Shown here in pieces: positions 56,099 through 64,000 of a DNA stretch of 64,000 nt. The notes beneath the pieces are model-generated. The model saw only the letters and a program-made list of their open reading frames with translations. It had not been told where the DNA came from and did not search any database. Each line of letters starts with the position of its first letter. The stretch's first letter is position 1. The DNA is taken from contig QULU01000002.1 of the NCBI GenBank assembly GCA_003481775.1, forward strand, positions 209,111 to 273,110, read 5' to 3'. The translations under genes were made by a program, and so were the position numbers. Source of the stretch: Clostridiaceae bacterium OM02-2AC (GTDB taxonomy: Bacteria > Bacillota_I > Bacilli_A > Erysipelotrichales > Erysipelotrichaceae).

Positions 56099-57180
56099 CC
56101 CTGCTTTCTTTCATCGTTTTGGTACGCTCCGAGTATTTTCACCTCTTCACAAGTCTCTTTTAAATCATGAATCAGATGCTGTTCCTTCGCATCCTTTAAA
56201 TCTCCTTCTATTTCCACATAGAAATAATATTCCCATGGGCATTCCTTAATCGATCTTGATTTGATACTCTGCATATTAAATCCGTATTGAGCGATAATAT
56301 TCATCGCATGGACGAGTGCTCCTGCCTTGTGATGTGTGGTAAAGGCGAGCGAGAAGCGATTGCCATGAGGAATCAGCTTTTTACTGATGATGATAAACCG
56401 TGTCGTGTTCTGTTCACTTGTATTGATATCCTCTGCAAGAATATCCAGACCATACAGCTCTGCGTTTTCCTTGGCGGCAATAGCAGCCTTGGATGTATCA
56501 TTTTCTTTCGCAACATATTCTGCCGCAAGTGCAGTGTTCGGATATGGTATCAGCTCATAGCCGCGTCCCTCCAGAAATTTCTTTGACTGATAAATTGCCT
56601 GATCCTTGGAATACACCTGTTTGATATCCGCCAGAGATGCTCCCTTAACACCAAGCAGATTCTGCGATATTCGCAAATCGTATATATCATTGATATATAC
56701 ATCGTAACGCATCAACAGATCCAGAACCTCTCCCACTTCACCAGTATATGAATTTTCAAAGGGAATGACTCCATAGGCGACTTCCCGCTCCTCAACAGCA
56801 TGAAAGACATCTTCAAAGGAAGCATAGCTTTTCTTGCGATGGTCCGGGAACACGCGATTTGAAGCTATATGAGAAAAAGCACCCTCTGTTCCGGAGTAAC
56901 CGATGAAATCCTGATTGATGATCGATCGCTGATATTTTCTGGAGATTGCCATCATTGTACTGATAAATTCAGTATAGCTGTCTCTGTATTCCTCCCGCTG
57001 AATAAACGCTGTATTATGTTCGATAACATACTGTTCTCTGGATGTATCCAAAACCTGCATCTGATGCGCCTGCTTGTAACGGATGACATCTTCAACTGCC
57101 TGCATGCGCTGTTCAAAAAGTCCCGCCATTTCCTCATCGATGGCATTGATCCGTTTTCGGGCATCATCTAATAAACTCAT
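56095..57180 (-). CDS. pheA: Bifunctional chorismate mutase/prephenate dehydratase
   Basis: 361 residues. The N-terminal AroQ-type chorismate mutase covers residues 1-85 (DDARKRINAIDEEMAGLFEQ). Prephenate dehydratase follows (IGYSGTEGAFSHIASNRVFP, PFENSYTGEVGEV, NTTRFIIISKK), and a C-terminal ACT domain (HKAGALVHAMNIIAQYGFNM, SIKSRSIK) should bind phenylalanine for feedback control. RBS GGGGTGAGTTT. A -10 TATAAT (57204-57209 on the minus strand) gives a short leader. Divergent from the aro operon. Confidence 0.96.
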   Translation of the reverse strand: MSLLDDARKRINAIDEEMAGLFEQRMQAVEDVIRYKQAHQMQVLDTSREQYVIEHNTAFIQREEYRDSYTEFISTMMAISRKYQRSIINQDFIGYSGTEGAFSHIASNRVFPDHRKKSYASFEDVFHAVEEREVAYGVIPFENSYTGEVGEVLDLLMRYDVYINDIYDLRISQNLLGVKGASLADIKQVYSKDQAIYQSKKFLEGRGYELIPYPNTALAAEYVAKENDTSKAAIAAKENAELYGLDILAEDINTSEQNTTRFIIISKKLIPHGNRFSLAFTTHHKAGALVHAMNIIAQYGFNMQSIKSRSIKECPWEYYFYVEIEGDLKDAKEQHLIHDLKETCEEVKILGAYQNDERKQG

Positions 57181-57489
57181 AAACTCACCCCTGTTTCCAC
57201 AATATTATACAATAATTCTATTTAACTTCCTATCATAAATTCAAAACTTACATGAAATAATGAAAAGTTTTACAAATTTTGTGCAAATAGTATCATGCGA
57301 AATACATCGCTGCTTTCCTGACAAAACATCCAAAGCTTATCTATATGATATCAAGAAAAAAGCATCAGCCGCTGATAAATAGATTGTATCCTGAAGTGCT
57401 TCACCTTGACTTTGTAAATTCGGATATCCCTCATGTTTTCATTCAATTTTCATAAACTGAAATTATTTTCATAAATTTGTGTTTTTTTC
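57181..57489. other. Divergent intergenic region, pheA and aro promoters
   Basis: Holds the pheA -10 (57204-57209, minus strand) and AT-rich sequence up to the aro promoter. No gene or obvious operator was found. Confidence 0.5.
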
Positions 57490-57518
57490 TTGTAATTATG
57501 CATAAAGTATATTATCAT
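57490..57518 (+). promoter_or_regulatory. Promoter of the aroB-aroC-aroF-aroA-tyrA operon
   Basis: TTGTAA (57490-57495), exactly 17 bases, TATCAT (57513-57518). The transcript would begin about 18 bases before the leader-peptide ATG. Confidence 0.65.
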
Positions 57519-57542
57519 ATTGGTAATTGGAGTGATTTGACC

Positions 57543-57578
57543 ATGATACAGAAAGCATACTTTTATTACTTTGAATAG
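57543..57578 (+). CDS. Aromatic leader peptide, MIQKAYFYYFE
   Basis: ATG 57543 to TAG 57576-57578, with GGAG 10 bases upstream. Codons 6-10 are TAC TTT TAT TAC TTT, five consecutive Tyr/Phe codons, in front of an operon for chorismate, Tyr and Phe synthesis. A 10-bp hairpin starts two bases after the stop codon and an intrinsic terminator follows. It resembles pheL/trpL-type attenuation leaders, where ribosome stalling at scarce charged tRNA frees the transcript from termination. No family match is claimed. Confidence 0.75.
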   Translation: MIQKAYFYYFE

Positions 57579-57580
57579 TC

Positions 57581-57670
57581 CGTTATAAAGCCATCGAAAT
57601 ACTCATGGTTATTTTCACTTTATAACGAGCATACAAAAGCATCTGCGAACCACACAGGATGCTTTTTTTT
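57581..57670 (+). terminator. Attenuator of the aro operon
   Basis: CGTTATAAAG (57581-57590) pairs perfectly with CTTTATAACG (57618-57627). Then AAAAGCATC (57635-57643) pairs with GATGCTTTT (57658-57666) and runs into TTTT. A ribosome stalled on codons 6-10 would cover the 5' arm of the first stem. The alternative antiterminator pairing is not obvious by eye. Confidence 0.72.
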
Positions 57671-57691
57671 CATAAAAGGGAGGATATTGTT

Positions 57692-58705
57692 ATGAAATTA
57701 CACGTTGATTTAAAGGAGAACGGATATGACATCCTGATGGAACACGGGATACTATATCGTTTAAATGACTATATTGATTTAAACCGTAAGGTGATGATTG
57801 TTACAGACAGCGGCGTACCGGAGGCCTATGCAAACATTGTTCGGGAGCAATGTAAAAAAGGATATGTGCATATCATTGAACAGGGCGAGGATTCCAAGGA
57901 TCTTGCCGTTTTCAAGGAAATCAATGAGGATCTGCTGGCACACAAGTTTTCCAGAAAGGATTGTGTAATCGCGCTTGGAGGAGGAGTGGTCGGCGATCTG
58001 GCAGGTTATGTGGCAGCCTCCTATATGCGGGGAATCGACTTCATACAGATTCCGACAACAACACTGTCGCAGATAGACTCCAGTATCGGTGGAAAGGTCG
58101 CTATCAATCTGGATGAGGTCAAAAATATTGTCGGTGCCTTCTATCAGCCAAAAATGGTCTTTATTGATCCGGATACATTGCAGACACTTCCACGAAGACA
58201 CTATATCAACGGCTTGATTGAAGCATTGAAAGCCGGACTGATCTATGATGCCTCCCTGTTTGCATTGTTTGAACAGGGGGATATTGAAAACGATCTCGAC
58301 ACGATCATTGAAAAAGCACTGTATGTGAAAAAGAGTGTTGTCGAGCAGGATGAACGGGAACAGGGCTTGCGTAAGATTCTGAACTTTGGTCATACGATCG
58401 GACATGCTATTGAAAGCTATTATCACCTAAGTGAATACCTGCATGGAGAGTGTGTTGCCTTGGGGATGCTGTATTTCATCGATGATGAACAGCTGAAGCA
58501 GCGTGTAATCAGCGTGTATGAGCGTCTGGGTATCCGCACACATGTGGATTTTGATCCGGAAGCGGTATATCAGCTTTTATGCAGAGATAAGAAAGCGGAC
58601 GGCGATCATGTAACGATTGTCCATGTTCCAAAAGCCGGAACAGCTCAGCTAATAGAAACTCCGCTTCATGAAGTACGTACGATATTGAAAGGAACATCAG
58701 CATGA
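57692..58705 (+). CDS. aroB: 3-dehydroquinate synthase
   Basis: 337 residues from ATG 57692 (RBS AAGGGAGGATATTGTT). NAD site and active site are in ALGGGVVGDLAGYVAASYMR and PTTTLSQIDSSIGGKVAIN; metal-binding HTIGHAIESYYH follows near residue 232. Converts DAHP to dehydroquinate. First structural gene behind the attenuator; overlaps aroC by 4 bp. Confidence 0.96.
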   Translation: MKLHVDLKENGYDILMEHGILYRLNDYIDLNRKVMIVTDSGVPEAYANIVREQCKKGYVHIIEQGEDSKDLAVFKEINEDLLAHKFSRKDCVIALGGGVVGDLAGYVAASYMRGIDFIQIPTTTLSQIDSSIGGKVAINLDEVKNIVGAFYQPKMVFIDPDTLQTLPRRHYINGLIEALKAGLIYDASLFALFEQGDIENDLDTIIEKALYVKKSVVEQDEREQGLRKILNFGHTIGHAIESYYHLSEYLHGECVALGMLYFIDDEQLKQRVISVYERLGIRTHVDFDPEAVYQLLCRDKKADGDHVTIVHVPKAGTAQLIETPLHEVRTILKGTSA

Positions 58706-59799
58706 AAAATACATTCGGACATAATTATTCTGTAACAATTTTTGGAGAAAGCCATGGAGAAGCCATCGGCTGCGTGATTGACGGTCTTGCGCCCGGAATC
58801 AAACTGGATATGGATTTTATAGCCTCTGTCATGGAAAAGCGAAAAGCAAAGGGTAGAATATCCACACAGCGAAAAGAGGCAGACGAACTGCATATCGTCA
58901 GTGGCTATTTCAATGGCCATACAACCGGTACACCGTTGACGATTCTCATTGAGAATACAAACACAAGAAGCAATGATTACGAAAAAACAAAGTATCGGCT
59001 GCGTCCTTCTCATGCGGACTATACTGCAAATGAGAAATATATGGGCTGGCAGGACTATCGCGGAGGCGGTCATTTCAGCGGCAGAATTACTGCACCGCTG
59101 GTAGCGGCAGGTGCAATCGCCATGCAGGTGTTGAAAGAAAAAGGAATTCTGATAGGAAGCCATATTCAGAAAAGCAGAACGATTCAGGATATTCCGTTTT
59201 CTGATGATACTGAGGAATTACAAGCACAAATCGAACGGGTCAATACGATGGATTTTGCTGTATTGGATACAGAAGCAGCTTCTGCCATGAAAGCTATGAT
59301 TGAGGAAGCGGCAAATGAAGGTGACAGTGTAGGCGGTATTCTGGAGAGCTGTATTCTAAACGTTCCGGCTGGTCTGGGAGAGCCGTTCTTTGACTCGCTG
59401 GAAAGCACGTTGAGCCATCTGTTATTCAGTGTGCCTGCGGTAAAGGGAATTGAATTCGGACTGGGCTTTGGATTTGCGGATATATATGGAAGTGAAGCCA
59501 ATGATCCAATCACCTATGACAACGGCTTTCATACTGCCACGAACAATAACGGTGGAATCAACGGTGGTATTTCCAATGGAATGCCGATTCGCATCCGTAC
59601 GGTCATTAAGCCGACAGCATCTATATATAAGGAACAGAATACAGTGGATTTAAAGACTCACGAGGCAGTGAAGCTGCAGATTCAGGGACGCCATGATCCG
59701 GCAATTATCCACCGGGCTAGAATCGTCGTGGACAGTGTGCTTGCCATTGGCATTCTGGATCAGCTGATGGAACGATCAGCGACCCTGACAATGAAATAA
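58702..59799 (+). CDS. aroC: Chorismate synthase
   Basis: 365 residues. FGESHGEAIGCVIDGLAPGI near the N-terminus, GRISTQRKEADELHIVSGYF near 51 and RHDPAIIHRARIVVDSVLAI near the C-terminus mark the FMN enzyme. Normal length. Its start overlaps the aroB stop. Confidence 0.97.
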   Translation: MKNTFGHNYSVTIFGESHGEAIGCVIDGLAPGIKLDMDFIASVMEKRKAKGRISTQRKEADELHIVSGYFNGHTTGTPLTILIENTNTRSNDYEKTKYRLRPSHADYTANEKYMGWQDYRGGGHFSGRITAPLVAAGAIAMQVLKEKGILIGSHIQKSRTIQDIPFSDDTEELQAQIERVNTMDFAVLDTEAASAMKAMIEEAANEGDSVGGILESCILNVPAGLGEPFFDSLESTLSHLLFSVPAVKGIEFGLGFGFADIYGSEANDPITYDNGFHTATNNNGGINGGISNGMPIRIRTVIKPTASIYKEQNTVDLKTHEAVKLQIQGRHDPAIIHRARIVVDSVLAIGILDQLMERSATLTMK

Positions 59800-59838
59800 A
59801 AAACAGCACAGTAATATAGATAAGAGGAGGAAGCAGTT

Positions 59839-60855
59839 ATGATTATCACAATGAAGAAAAGTGCAACAAAAGCAGATATCGAGCATGTCATGAAGCAGCT
59901 GAAGGATAAGGGCCTTCAGATTCATGAGAGTATTGGTGAAAACCTCAATGTCTTCGGTGTCGTTGGAGATACCTCACAGGTTGACCCAAAGCGCATTGAG
60001 GCGAACAAGCATGTGGAAAGTGTTGTTCGTGTTTCATCCCCGTATAAGAAGGCAAGCCGTATGTTTCATCCGGAGGATACGGTTATCGAGGTGAATGGCA
60101 TTAAGATTGGCGGAAAGGAAAAAATTGTCGTTATTGGCGGACCCTGCTCCGTTGAGGGGAAAGATATGATTTGTCATATCGCCCATGAGGTAAAGGATGC
60201 AGGAGGAGTGATGCTGCGTGGGGGAGCCTACAAGCCAAGAACAAGTCCGTATGCATTTCAGGGTATGGGGACAGAAGGAATTCTGGCGCTTGCCCAGGCA
60301 AGAAAGCAAACCGGTCTTCCTGTTGTCACAGAATTGATGAGTGCCGATAAGCTGGATGAATTCATAGAGCATGTCGATGTGATTCAGATTGGCGCCAGAA
60401 ATATGCAGAACTTTGATCTTTTAAAGGCTGTCGGTAAAACAGACAAGCCGGTACTACTGAAACGCGGACTTGCGAATACGATTGAAGAATGGATCATGTC
60501 CGCAGAGTATATTCTTTCTGAAGGTAATACGAATGTCATGCTGTGTGAGCGCGGTATCCGTACCTTTGAACCTTATACACGAAATACCCTCGACCTGAGT
60601 GTGGTTCCTATTATCAAGAAAAAAACACATCTTCCGATTATCATAGATCCAAGTCATGCGACCGGTGATTGGGAGCTTGTGGAGGCTGCTTCGCTTGCCG
60701 CAATCGCAGCAGGTGCCGACGGTCTGATTGTAGAAGTACACGATCATCCGGAATGCGCATGGAGTGATGGCGCACAGTCCCTCAAACCGGATAACTTCAA
60801 AGAGCTGATCCGCAAGGGAAAGGCCATCGCAGGTGTGATCGGGAGGGCAATGTAA
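59839..60855 (+). CDS. aroF: 3-deoxy-7-phosphoheptulonate synthase, type I-beta with N-terminal regulatory domain
   Basis: 338 residues. Residues 1-70 form a ferredoxin-like regulatory domain, as in Thermotoga-type enzymes, which allows feedback inhibition. The catalytic barrel follows: GGPCSVEGK near 107, PRTSPYAFQGMG near 139, and IIDPSHATGDWELV near 270. First committed step of the shikimate pathway. RBS AGAGGAGGAAGCAGTT. Symbol aroF is used loosely. Confidence 0.94.
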   Translation: MIITMKKSATKADIEHVMKQLKDKGLQIHESIGENLNVFGVVGDTSQVDPKRIEANKHVESVVRVSSPYKKASRMFHPEDTVIEVNGIKIGGKEKIVVIGGPCSVEGKDMICHIAHEVKDAGGVMLRGGAYKPRTSPYAFQGMGTEGILALAQARKQTGLPVVTELMSADKLDEFIEHVDVIQIGARNMQNFDLLKAVGKTDKPVLLKRGLANTIEEWIMSAEYILSEGNTNVMLCERGIRTFEPYTRNTLDLSVVPIIKKKTHLPIIIDPSHATGDWELVEAASLAAIAAGADGLIVEVHDHPECAWSDGAQSLKPDNFKELIRKGKAIAGVIGRAM

Positions 60856-62118
60856 ATGAAAGCCTGTATAGCACCATCAACCTGCAGTGGGCATGTTGTC
60901 ATTCCGCCAAGTAAAAGCATGGCGCATCGTGCAATTATCTGTGCTGCTCTGGCGAACGGAACCAGTGTCATAAAAAATGTTGCCTATTCGCAGGATATTA
61001 AAACCACGATTGCCGGCATGCAGCAGCTGGGTGCCGATATCCGCATGGAAGAAGATCAGGTTACTGTTACGGGAATCAAAAATTTTACAGTAAAGGATAA
61101 AGAAGTTTTTTGCTGTGAATCCGGCTCCACCCTGCGCTTCTTCATTCCCATCTTCTCTCTCTGCAATCAGGAAATCACCTTCACGGGACAGGGCAGACTG
61201 CTGCAGCGTCCGCAAAAGGTTTATGAGGATTTGTTCCATGCGCAGGGACTCACCTTCAGACAGGATGCATCCGGCATCACGATACGCGAATGTCTGCATG
61301 CCGGTGATATCACTCTGCAGGGTGATATCAGTTCACAGTTTATCAGTGGATTGCTGTTCACACTGCCGCTTTTGCAGGAGGATTCCACCATTCACATCCT
61401 TCCGCCCTTTGAATCCAGAAGCTATGTTGATCTTACTCTGCAAATGCTGGAAACCTATGGCATCCAAGCTTCCTTCAAAGATGATCTGACCATTCACATT
61501 CCGGGTAATCAGCAGTATAAAGCATGTGACTATACGATCGAAGGAGACTATTCCCAGCTTGCCTTCTTTGCGGTTCTTGCCGCATGCAATCATGATCTTA
61601 CCATCACCGGTGTTCATCACGATTCCAGGCAGGGAGATAAAAAAATACTCTCGATACTGAGGGACTTTGGTGTACGCATCGAAGAGGTAAAAAACGGCTA
61701 CCATATTTATAAAAGCAGCCTGCAGGGCTGTAGAATCGATCTTGCGGATTGTCCAGACCTCGGGCCAATTTTAACTGTCCTTGCTATGTATTCCCCGGGA
61801 AATACCAACATCTTCAATGCTGGCAGACTGCGAATCAAGGAAAGCGACCGCATTGAAGCAATGGAACAGGAGCTGCGCAAATTCGGTGTGGATATTCATT
61901 CCACAGAGGATGAAATCTTTATCGCCGGTAACTCCTCCTATACCTGTACAAGCGAGCTTTCCTCCCATAATGATCACCGGATCGTTATGGCACTCAGTGT
62001 TGCAGCAGCCTGCAGCAATACCCCCTGCAGCATTGATGGTGCACAGGCAATCCAAAAAAGCTACCCTACCTTCTTTGAAGATTTGCAGTCCATCGGTGGA
62101 AAGGTGGAGCTGCTATGA
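60856..62118 (+). CDS. aroA: 3-phosphoshikimate 1-carboxyvinyltransferase (EPSP synthase)
   Basis: 420 residues. PPSKSMAHRAIICAALANG near residue 15 binds shikimate phosphate; SGSTLRFFIPIF near 88 and RIKESDRIEAMEQELRKFG near 323 are family motifs. It begins directly after the aroF stop, and overlaps tyrA by 4 bp. Confidence 0.96.
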   Translation: MKACIAPSTCSGHVVIPPSKSMAHRAIICAALANGTSVIKNVAYSQDIKTTIAGMQQLGADIRMEEDQVTVTGIKNFTVKDKEVFCCESGSTLRFFIPIFSLCNQEITFTGQGRLLQRPQKVYEDLFHAQGLTFRQDASGITIRECLHAGDITLQGDISSQFISGLLFTLPLLQEDSTIHILPPFESRSYVDLTLQMLETYGIQASFKDDLTIHIPGNQQYKACDYTIEGDYSQLAFFAVLAACNHDLTITGVHHDSRQGDKKILSILRDFGVRIEEVKNGYHIYKSSLQGCRIDLADCPDLGPILTVLAMYSPGNTNIFNAGRLRIKESDRIEAMEQELRKFGVDIHSTEDEIFIAGNSSYTCTSELSSHNDHRIVMALSVAAACSNTPCSIDGAQAIQKSYPTFFEDLQSIGGKVELL

Positions 62119-62963
62119 TACAGGAGAACACACGCTTTCTTATTGTCGGATTAGGGTTGATTGGCGGCAGCTATGCCATGGGCTTAAAGAAAAACGGCTA
62201 TCATGTAGATGCCATTGAAATTAACCAGCTCAGCATCGACTATGCAATCAAGCATAATATCATCGATCGCGGATCAACATTCGATATTAACTATATAAAG
62301 GAAGCTGATATCATAATAAGCGGCCTATATCCTAATATGACGGTAGACTGGATAACCACCTATCAGAAATACTTTAAGCCCGGTGCTCTGATTACAGATG
62401 TAAGCTCCGTGAAAACAGGTGTTGTAGAACCCATTCAGAAAATCATTCGCAGTGATGTGGAATTCATCAGCTCTCATCCAATGGCAGGAAAGGAGGTCAG
62501 CGGAGTAAAATTCGCAGATGACTCTATTTTCCATATAGCCAACTTTATTATTCTGCCTACAAAACGCAATACACAGGATGCGGTTGCGACCATGCGGCAA
62601 TTTGCTGAAATTCTCGGCTTCAGTAATATCTCCGAACTGACTGTGGAGCAGCACGATGAAATGATTGGATTTGTATCACATCTGACGCATGCTATTGCGG
62701 TTTCTCTTATGAACACCAATGACAACACCCACTTAGTAGAATACACCGGTGACTCCTTCCGTGATTTGACAAGAATTGCGAAAATCAATGAGAATCTGTG
62801 GAGTGAGGTATTCTTTTTGAATAAAGAGAATCTGATCCGGGAAATTGATGATTTCATTGCGGAGGTCAATCATCTGAAGGCTGCATTGGAACAGGATGAT
62901 GTGGATGGCCTGAAAGAGCTGTTTATTCAATCTACCGCAAGACGTAAGCTGTTTGATCGATAG
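62115..62963 (+). CDS. tyrA: Prephenate dehydrogenase
   Basis: 282 residues. The NAD-binding loop is LIVGLGLIGGSYAMGLKKNG; SSHPMAGKEVSGV near residue 119 and VSHLTHAIAVSL near 190 hold prephenate residues. No chorismate mutase or ACT domain is fused. Forms 4-hydroxyphenylpyruvate on the way to tyrosine. It follows the common pathway genes. Confidence 0.94.
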   Translation: MIQENTRFLIVGLGLIGGSYAMGLKKNGYHVDAIEINQLSIDYAIKHNIIDRGSTFDINYIKEADIIISGLYPNMTVDWITTYQKYFKPGALITDVSSVKTGVVEPIQKIIRSDVEFISSHPMAGKEVSGVKFADDSIFHIANFIILPTKRNTQDAVATMRQFAEILGFSNISELTVEQHDEMIGFVSHLTHAIAVSLMNTNDNTHLVEYTGDSFRDLTRIAKINENLWSEVFFLNKENLIREIDDFIAEVNHLKAALEQDDVDGLKELFIQSTARRKLFDR

Positions 62964-62974
62964 GAGGTATCCAT

Positions 62975-63916
62975 ATGGAACAGGAGCCGTATCTGGAAGA
63001 GGAAGATAAAGATCAGCTATGCAAAAAGGACTGTAAAAGCATTGCCGGTTCTCTGATTTTCTATTATGTTTTATTATTTGCCTGTGCCTTTACCTTAGGG
63101 ATTATAAGCAGTGCATTCCTCATGACAGGCGCTTCGCAAACAGAATTTGAAACCATCACAAGCATCTTCAGTATGATAGCAACCTGCTTTGTAACGATCT
63201 TAACGCTCGTAATATATAAAAAGAAGCTGCATGTAACAATACCGCACTCCCTGTGCAAGGAGTGGAACTTTCTTTCCATTCTTCGCTATACAATCATCGG
63301 TATGGGATTGTCAGGAGCAGCAGGAATCCTCATACAGCTGATCAATCAGATACTCATCAAGTTTGGCTGGGTCATGACAACGCCGGATTTCTCCATGAAG
63401 CCGGATATCACCTACAATCTAATCATTGTACTCTCTTCCTGTATCCTTGCGCCAATCATGGAAGAGCTTCTCTTTCGCGGATTGATTTTACAAGCGCTGA
63501 AAAGATATGGCAATGTCTTCGCAATTCTTGTGACAAGCCTGCTGTTTGCATTGCTGCATGGAAATATTCCGCAGAGTGTTCCTGTTTTTGCTCTCAGTGT
63601 TATTATTTGCTATGTTGTTTTGAAGTCAGGAAGTATTCTTCCTGGGATAGCGATTCATTTTCTGAATAACGCTTTTGCGATCATGGAAGTTTCCTTTCTT
63701 TCAGACAACGGCCAGATTTCTACAGTCTTTATTGTATTAGAAGCTCTGTTTCTGCTGTATGCGCTGTATGTCCTCTTTCAGAAAAGACTGGTCATACGAA
63801 ATTATGTAATTCATAACAGAGGCTATCGCGTTCGCGCCTTTTTCAGTAACTGGATAGCAATCCTCTTTCTGGTCTTATGTGTTTTCATTATAATTACAAG
63901 TTTTCAACGTATATAA
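62975..63916 (+). CDS. CPBP-family intramembrane protein (Abi/CAAX-type)
   Basis: 313 residues with about eight membrane segments. Glutamates in APIMEELLFRGLILQ (about residue 163), His in LFALLHGN (near 197) and HFLNNAF (near 235) form the CPBP active-site set. Eleven bases after tyrA, so probably co-transcribed. Role unrelated to aromatics as far as can be told; protease or bacteriocin-immunity functions are known for the family. Confidence 0.88.
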   Translation: MEQEPYLEEEDKDQLCKKDCKSIAGSLIFYYVLLFACAFTLGIISSAFLMTGASQTEFETITSIFSMIATCFVTILTLVIYKKKLHVTIPHSLCKEWNFLSILRYTIIGMGLSGAAGILIQLINQILIKFGWVMTTPDFSMKPDITYNLIIVLSSCILAPIMEELLFRGLILQALKRYGNVFAILVTSLLFALLHGNIPQSVPVFALSVIICYVVLKSGSILPGIAIHFLNNAFAIMEVSFLSDNGQISTVFIVLEALFLLYALYVLFQKRLVIRNYVIHNRGYRVRAFFSNWIAILFLVLCVFIIITSFQRI

Positions 63917-63959
63917 AACAAGGATGCGCCTGTCTACACATCGCGGCAGAAAGAAGGGG

Positions 63960-64000
63960 GCTCTAAATTATCGTGGGGTTGAGTAGAAATGAGCTCTAAA
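63960..64000. repeat. Short direct repeats at the window end
   Basis: GCTCTAAA occurs at 63960-63967 and 63993-64000, with GTGGGGTTGAG between. It could be the edge of a mobile element, but the window ends here. Confidence 0.25.

Noticed and set aside
57181..57540. T-box riboswitch before aroB
   Set aside because: There is no room between promoter and terminator for a T-box stem I or the conserved T-box sequence; the leader is short and has a peptide frame instead.

Overview
The window looks like the chromosome of a low-to-mid GC Firmicute of the Erysipelotrichaceae type, most like [Clostridium] innocuum. That assignment is inferred from gene content, codon use, Shine-Dalgarno strength and Rpn-type transposase relics; no 16S or other marker rRNA is present. 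No rRNA, tRNA, CRISPR array or intact insertion sequence was seen. Genes are dense, with strong AGGAGG ribosome sites and many intrinsic terminators.

Layout. 1-5.4 kb: minus-strand housekeeping block (3D-domain lipoprotein, RNase M5, DUF2812 protein, rsmA, ispE cut by the window edge) and an ABC-F ATPase. 5.6-15 kb: membrane protein, Bce-like ABC pair under a candidate cre site, HisJ-type phosphatase plus nitroreductase, YitT protein, and a LytTR/DUF3021/ABC-2 operon. 15.3 kb: an Rpn transposase relic. 16-21.8 kb: FAD protein, then a YbiW/PflF-type glycyl radical enzyme divergent from its activase with repeated operators, and a DeoR regulator. 22-25.5 kb: DUF885 lipoprotein and CBS/DRTGG pyrophosphatase. 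25.9-31.9 kb: a beta-glucoside PTS operon (EIIA, BglG-type antiterminator, EIIBC, two GH1 enzymes) behind an antiterminator/terminator leader. 32-36 kb: split FtsX-type ABC transporter with an overlapping upstream mini-ORF, plus small membrane proteins.

36.1-38.45 kb: thiazole-salvage operon thiW-thiM-thiE with a canonical TPP riboswitch and terminator, then a second TPP-aptamer-like fold next to a hairpin that can mask the thiW ribosome site. 39-43.3 kb: a GntR/YtrA-regulated ABC operon with two matching operators. 43.4-51.6 kb: purine operon purE-purL-purM-purN-purH behind a guanine riboswitch, a 16-residue mini-ORF and a second terminator. The place between purL and purM, where purF usually sits, holds a broken flotillin gene. 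51.6-54.8 kb: DUF1848 and AAA/PD-(D/E)XK genes between two 18-bp direct repeats.

54.8-64 kb: aromatic amino acid genes. pheA and an aminotransferase run leftward. aroB-aroC-aroF-aroA-tyrA and a CPBP protein run rightward behind what looks like a ribosome-mediated attenuator: a leader peptide MIQKAYFYYFE with five consecutive Tyr/Phe codons, a 10-bp hairpin and an intrinsic terminator. This leader and the tandem thiW leader are the two most interesting observations.
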